Below, piece by piece: positions 5,797-8,446 of a stretch of 8,446 bases of DNA. The notes beneath the pieces are model-generated. The model did not search any database and was not told the origin of the DNA. It saw nothing but the letters and a program-made list of their open reading frames with translations. Positions within the stretch are counted from its first letter, which is position 1. Each line of letters begins with the position of its first letter. Both the position numbers and the translations under genes were made by a program. Source of the stretch: Bacillota bacterium (GTDB lineage Bacteria > Bacillota > Clostridia > DSM-8532); assembly GCA_023446675.1 (NCBI GenBank), contig JAEXPO010000080.1, positions 1 through 8,446 of the forward strand, written 5' to 3'.

Positions 5797-7498
5797 CTAC
5801 TTAAGGCCCTACTGGCTTTTTGCCGTACTATCTCCCTTGTTTATGGCGGCTGAGGTTATTGTGGATCTTTTCCAGCCCAAGCTTATGTCCCAAATCGTTG
5901 ATAACGGCGTTTTTATGAATGACGGCGGCTATATTTTAAAAACACTTCTCCATATGCTCTTACTGGCTGTCATTGGAGGCATAACCGGAGTGGGTGCCGC
6001 AGGCTTTGCCAGCGCGGCCGCTCAGAGCTTCGGCAATGATCTTAGAAAGGATGCCTTTGCAAGGGTTATGAGCCTTTCCCTTCAGCAAACAGATTCCTTT
6101 ACCACAGGCTCACTGGTAACCAGGCTGACCAATGACATCACCGCGGTTCAGGAGCTGGTGGCCATGTCCCTGCGCATGTTTATCCGGTCCCCCCTCATGT
6201 TCGCCGGAGGCATTGTGATGGCGGTTTCCTTAAATATACGCTTCGGCCTGGTTCTGATACTTGCGCTTCCTATTCAGATCCTGGTCCTCTGGCTGGTGCT
6301 TTCAAAGGCTTCCCCTCTTTTTTCAGTGGTGCAAGCAAAGCTTGACAAGGTAAACTCCGTGGTTCAGGAGAACATACTGGGGGCCAGAATGGTTAAGGCT
6401 TATGTCCGCGAGGATTATGAGCTAAACCGGTTTGACCGGGCCAACACAGACCTGATGCAAAATACCTTGAAGGTTCAGAAGCTCATGGCTCTGCTCCATC
6501 CCTTTATAATGATTGTCATGAACCTGTCGGTGGTGGCCATTCTTTACATTGGCGGCCTTCAGGTGGAGGCACGGACCATGCAGGTAGGCCAAATCATGGC
6601 AGCGGTAACCTATGTCACCCAAATCCTCATGTCCATTATGATGGTCAGCATGATGTTCCAGTCCATTTCCCGTGCCAGGGCTTCGGCAGCCCGTATAAGG
6701 GAAATTCTTTATACGGAGCCGGCTATCCAGGGAGGCAGTCAAAAGCTTGAAGAGCCAAAGGGACAAGTGGTTTTCAAGGATGTGAGCTTTCATTATCCCG
6801 GTGCGGCGGGAAGGCCGGTTCTGACAGGTGTCGATCTGGGAATCCGCCCCGGAGAAACTCTGGCGATACTAGGTGCCACAGGCTCGGGCAAAACCTCTCT
6901 TATAAATCTCATCCCAAGGTTTTATGACACCACAGGCGGCACGGTCCTTCTGGACGGAAGGGATGTAAGGGAATACGAGCTGGAATCCCTTCGCGGGACA
7001 ATCGGCTGCGTTCTCCAGAAAAGCGAGCTGTTTTCGGGAACCATCCGGGACAACATCCGCTGGGGCAAGGAAGATGCCGGTGACGGTGAGGTTGAAGCCG
7101 CGGCCCGCACTGCTCAGGCCCATGATTACATACAGAGCTTTTCTCAGGGCTATGACACCGTTATCGGCGAAAAGGGAACCTCCCTGTCCGGCGGCCAAAA
7201 GCAGCGCCTTGCCATTGCCAGGGCGATTCTAAAAAAGCCGGCGGTGCTTATTTTCGACGACAGCACCTCCGCTCTGGATTTAGGAACGGAGGCCCGGCTG
7301 CAAAAAGCACTGAGGGAGCACCTTAAAGACACCACTGTCATCATGATCGCCCAAAGAGTTGCCAGTGTTATGAACGCCGACCGTATTGCCGTTTTGGATA
7401 ACGGCAGCCTGTGCGCCTGCGGAACCCACGATGAGCTTATGGCAACCAGTGCGGTATACAGGGACATTTACAGCTCCCAGATAAAGAAGGAGGTATAA
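5771..7498 (+). CDS. ABC exporter half-transporter, degenerate-site subunit (BmrC/LmrC/TM287 type)
   Basis: A 575-aa fusion of a six-helix exporter membrane domain (about 15-300) and an ATPase domain (about 332-570). ATPase motifs are the A-loop Tyr342, Walker A GATGSGKT (368-375), Q-loop Gln416, signature LSGGQ (472-476) and Walker B VLIFDDSTSALD. Asp497 stands where the catalytic Glu usually is, and the switch position reads IAQR, with Gln528 instead of His. This pattern marks the catalytically weak half of heterodimeric exporters, so the partner should be the next gene. Of two adjacent ATGs, 5771 is preferred because GGAGG (5760-5764) is six bases before it, against three for 5768. The start overlaps the regulator gene by 26 nt, suggesting translational coupling. 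Likely substrates are drugs or other amphipathic compounds, inferred from the MarR context. Confidence 0.96.
   Translation: MTAKKKLIDYLRPYWLFAVLSPLFMAAEVIVDLFQPKLMSQIVDNGVFMNDGGYILKTLLHMLLLAVIGGITGVGAAGFASAAAQSFGNDLRKDAFARVMSLSLQQTDSFTTGSLVTRLTNDITAVQELVAMSLRMFIRSPLMFAGGIVMAVSLNIRFGLVLILALPIQILVLWLVLSKASPLFSVVQAKLDKVNSVVQENILGARMVKAYVREDYELNRFDRANTDLMQNTLKVQKLMALLHPFIMIVMNLSVVAILYIGGLQVEARTMQVGQIMAAVTYVTQILMSIMMVSMMFQSISRARASAARIREILYTEPAIQGGSQKLEEPKGQVVFKDVSFHYPGAAGRPVLTGVDLGIRPGETLAILGATGSGKTSLINLIPRFYDTTGGTVLLDGRDVREYELESLRGTIGCVLQKSELFSGTIRDNIRWGKEDAGDGEVEAAARTAQAHDYIQSFSQGYDTVIGEKGTSLSGGQKQRLAIARAILKKPAVLIFDDSTSALDLGTEARLQKALREHLKDTTVIMIAQRVASVMNADRIAVLDNGSLCACGTHDELMATSAVYRDIYSSQIKKEV
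7487..7493 (+). promoter_or_regulatory. Ribosome binding site of the second exporter gene, inside the end of the first
   Basis: AAGGAGG lies within the last codons of the first exporter gene, eight bases before the ATG at 7502. This fixes the start upstream of the Gly-Pro-Met tail rather than at one of the several later in-frame ATGs. Confidence 0.8.
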
Positions 7499-7501
7499 AA
7501 C

Positions 7502-8446
7502 ATGGCTGCACCCCCTCTCCCCTCCGGCCCTATGGCAGGGCCAATGCGAAGAGGCCCCATGGGCCCTGTTATGCACAGAGAAAAGCCCAAAAACGCGGGC
7601 AAAACCCTTAAGCGCCTTGTAGCCTACATCGGCTCCAACCGGTTTCTTATGTTCTCCCTGTTTTTCATTATGCTCATAATCACCCTGCTTTCCCTGGCAG
7701 GACCGGCCATTCAAGCCGAGGCCATTAATACCCTGAGCCTGACGGACAGCAATCCTTCAGTCAATCTAAACCGCCTTGTGGGATTATTGGCTTTGCTTAT
7801 AGCGGTATACGCGGTTTCCTCTATGCTTACCTATCTTCAGGGGCTTTTCTCTGCGCGTCTTTCGCAGGCAACCGTTAAACATTTGCGCTCCGATTTGTTT
7901 GAGAAAATTGAGCATCTGCCCATAAAGTACACCGACACCCACAAGCATGGGGATTTGATGAGCCGAATGACAAACGATGTTGAAAACATTTCCAATACTG
8001 TTTCTCAATCCCTGGCTTCTCTTTTCTCCAGCGTACTTACGGTGGTGGGAACGGTAGCCATTATGCTGCATTACAGTCCGCTGCTCACCTTAATCAGCTT
8101 TATAACCGTGCCCTTGAGCCTTTTGGCCTCAACGAGGCTGGCCAAAGCCCTCCGTAAATATTTTGTCACACAGCAGACCCTTCTTGGCCGGCTCAACGGT
8201 CAAATTGAAGAAATGGTGACAGGCTATAAAACGGTTGTCGCCTTCGGAAAGGAGAAAAAAGCCGTAAGAGAGTTTTCCGCCATTAGCAGCGAACTGCGAA
8301 GCTGCGGGATAAGAGCCCAGATTTTTGGAGGCATGATGGGCCCCATCATGAATGTCATTGCCAATTTGGGTTATCTGCTCATTGCCGGCTGCGGAGGCTG
8401 GCTTGCTCTTCAGGGAGCCATTACCATAGGCGTCATTCAGGCTTTC
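7502..8446 (+). CDS. ABC exporter half-transporter, partner subunit (BmrD/LmrD/TM288 type), 3' end outside window
   Basis: The first 315 residues are present and the frame is open to the window edge. After a Pro/Gly/Met-rich tail (about 1-24, with GPMAGPMRRGPMGPVM) comes a basic stretch and an exporter membrane domain. Hydrophobic helices lie at about 47-67, 92-112, 171-189, 193-211 and 283-305. Family-typical intracellular loop sequence is seen: LRSDLFEKIEHLPIKYTDTH and GDLMSRMTNDVENI (about 128-163), then GQIEEMVTGYKTVVAF (about 233-248). The ATPase domain is not in the window, so I cannot confirm that it carries the intact catalytic Glu expected opposite the degenerate first subunit. It starts three bases after the first subunit's stop and is almost certainly its heterodimer partner. 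Homologues are usually around 600 aa or more, so roughly half the gene is missing here. Confidence 0.95.
   Translation, partial: MAAPPLPSGPMAGPMRRGPMGPVMHREKPKNAGKTLKRLVAYIGSNRFLMFSLFFIMLIITLLSLAGPAIQAEAINTLSLTDSNPSVNLNRLVGLLALLIAVYAVSSMLTYLQGLFSARLSQATVKHLRSDLFEKIEHLPIKYTDTHKHGDLMSRMTNDVENISNTVSQSLASLFSSVLTVVGTVAIMLHYSPLLTLISFITVPLSLLASTRLAKALRKYFVTQQTLLGRLNGQIEEMVTGYKTVVAFGKEKKAVREFSAISSELRSCGIRAQIFGGMMGPIMNVIANLGYLLIAGCGGWLALQGAITIGVIQAF

Noticed and set aside
6422..7714. Several minus-strand open frames under the exporter genes
   Set aside because: All are antisense to coding sequence with complete ABC motifs; their translations are His/Gly/Ser-rich shadows without ribosome binding sites.
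1..8446. CRISPR arrays, tRNA or rRNA genes, insertion sequences, phage genes
   Set aside because: No regularly spaced repeats, cloverleaf-like sequences, ribosomal RNA stretches or transposase/integrase motifs were seen. 'Virion core' in the SPFH family name is historical and does not indicate a phage.

Overview
The window looks like chromosomal DNA from a low-to-mid-GC Gram-positive bacterium, most likely one of the Clostridia. The grounds are strong AGGAGG-type ribosome binding sites in front of nearly every gene, use of GTG and TTG starts, an ABC-F protein closely matching what I remember of Bacillus YkpA, and a MarR plus two-ABC-exporter operon of a type common in Firmicutes. This is judged by eye; no database search was run.

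Left half, minus strand (about 1-3400). One operon reads leftwards from a predicted sigma-A promoter near 3370-3398. Its genes are: a 381-aa SPFH/band-7 protein of the YdjI-like 'virion core' type with three C-terminal four-cysteine zinc ribbons (2093-3238, TTG start); a 231-aa protein with four membrane segments and a charged helical tail (1383-2078); and two tandem paralogues (769-1362 and 133-702), each with two membrane segments, a winged-helix-like middle region and one zinc ribbon at the C terminus. A further gene may begin at 25 and run off the window. This group is the best candidate for a poorly described system. It may be a membrane-associated assembly related in spirit to the YdjG/YdjH/YdjI/PspA envelope-stress module of Bacillus subtilis, but its function cannot be read from the sequence.

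Middle (3400-5316). A strong hairpin with A and T runs (3485-3525) separates that operon from a single ABC-F gene (3541-5142, minus) of the YkpA/YbiT type. The two ATP sites of this ABC-F protein differ: the second Walker A has lost its lysine, the second Walker B has Gln in place of the catalytic Glu, and the first signature motif is altered. Together these would leave one composite site degenerate. The intergenic region 5143-5316 carries a perfect 34-bp palindrome, the likely MarR operator.

Right half, plus strand (5317-8446). A MarR-family regulator, then two ABC half-transporters, tightly packed (26-nt overlap, then a 3-nt gap). The first exporter half has Asp instead of the catalytic Glu and Gln instead of the switch His, typical of the degenerate half of heterodimeric exporters such as BmrCD, LmrCD and TM287/288. 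The second half is cut by the window end after 315 codons and starts with an unusual Gly-Pro-Met-rich tail. The likely scheme is that MarR represses its own operon through the palindrome and a ligand relieves this to raise drug or lipid export.
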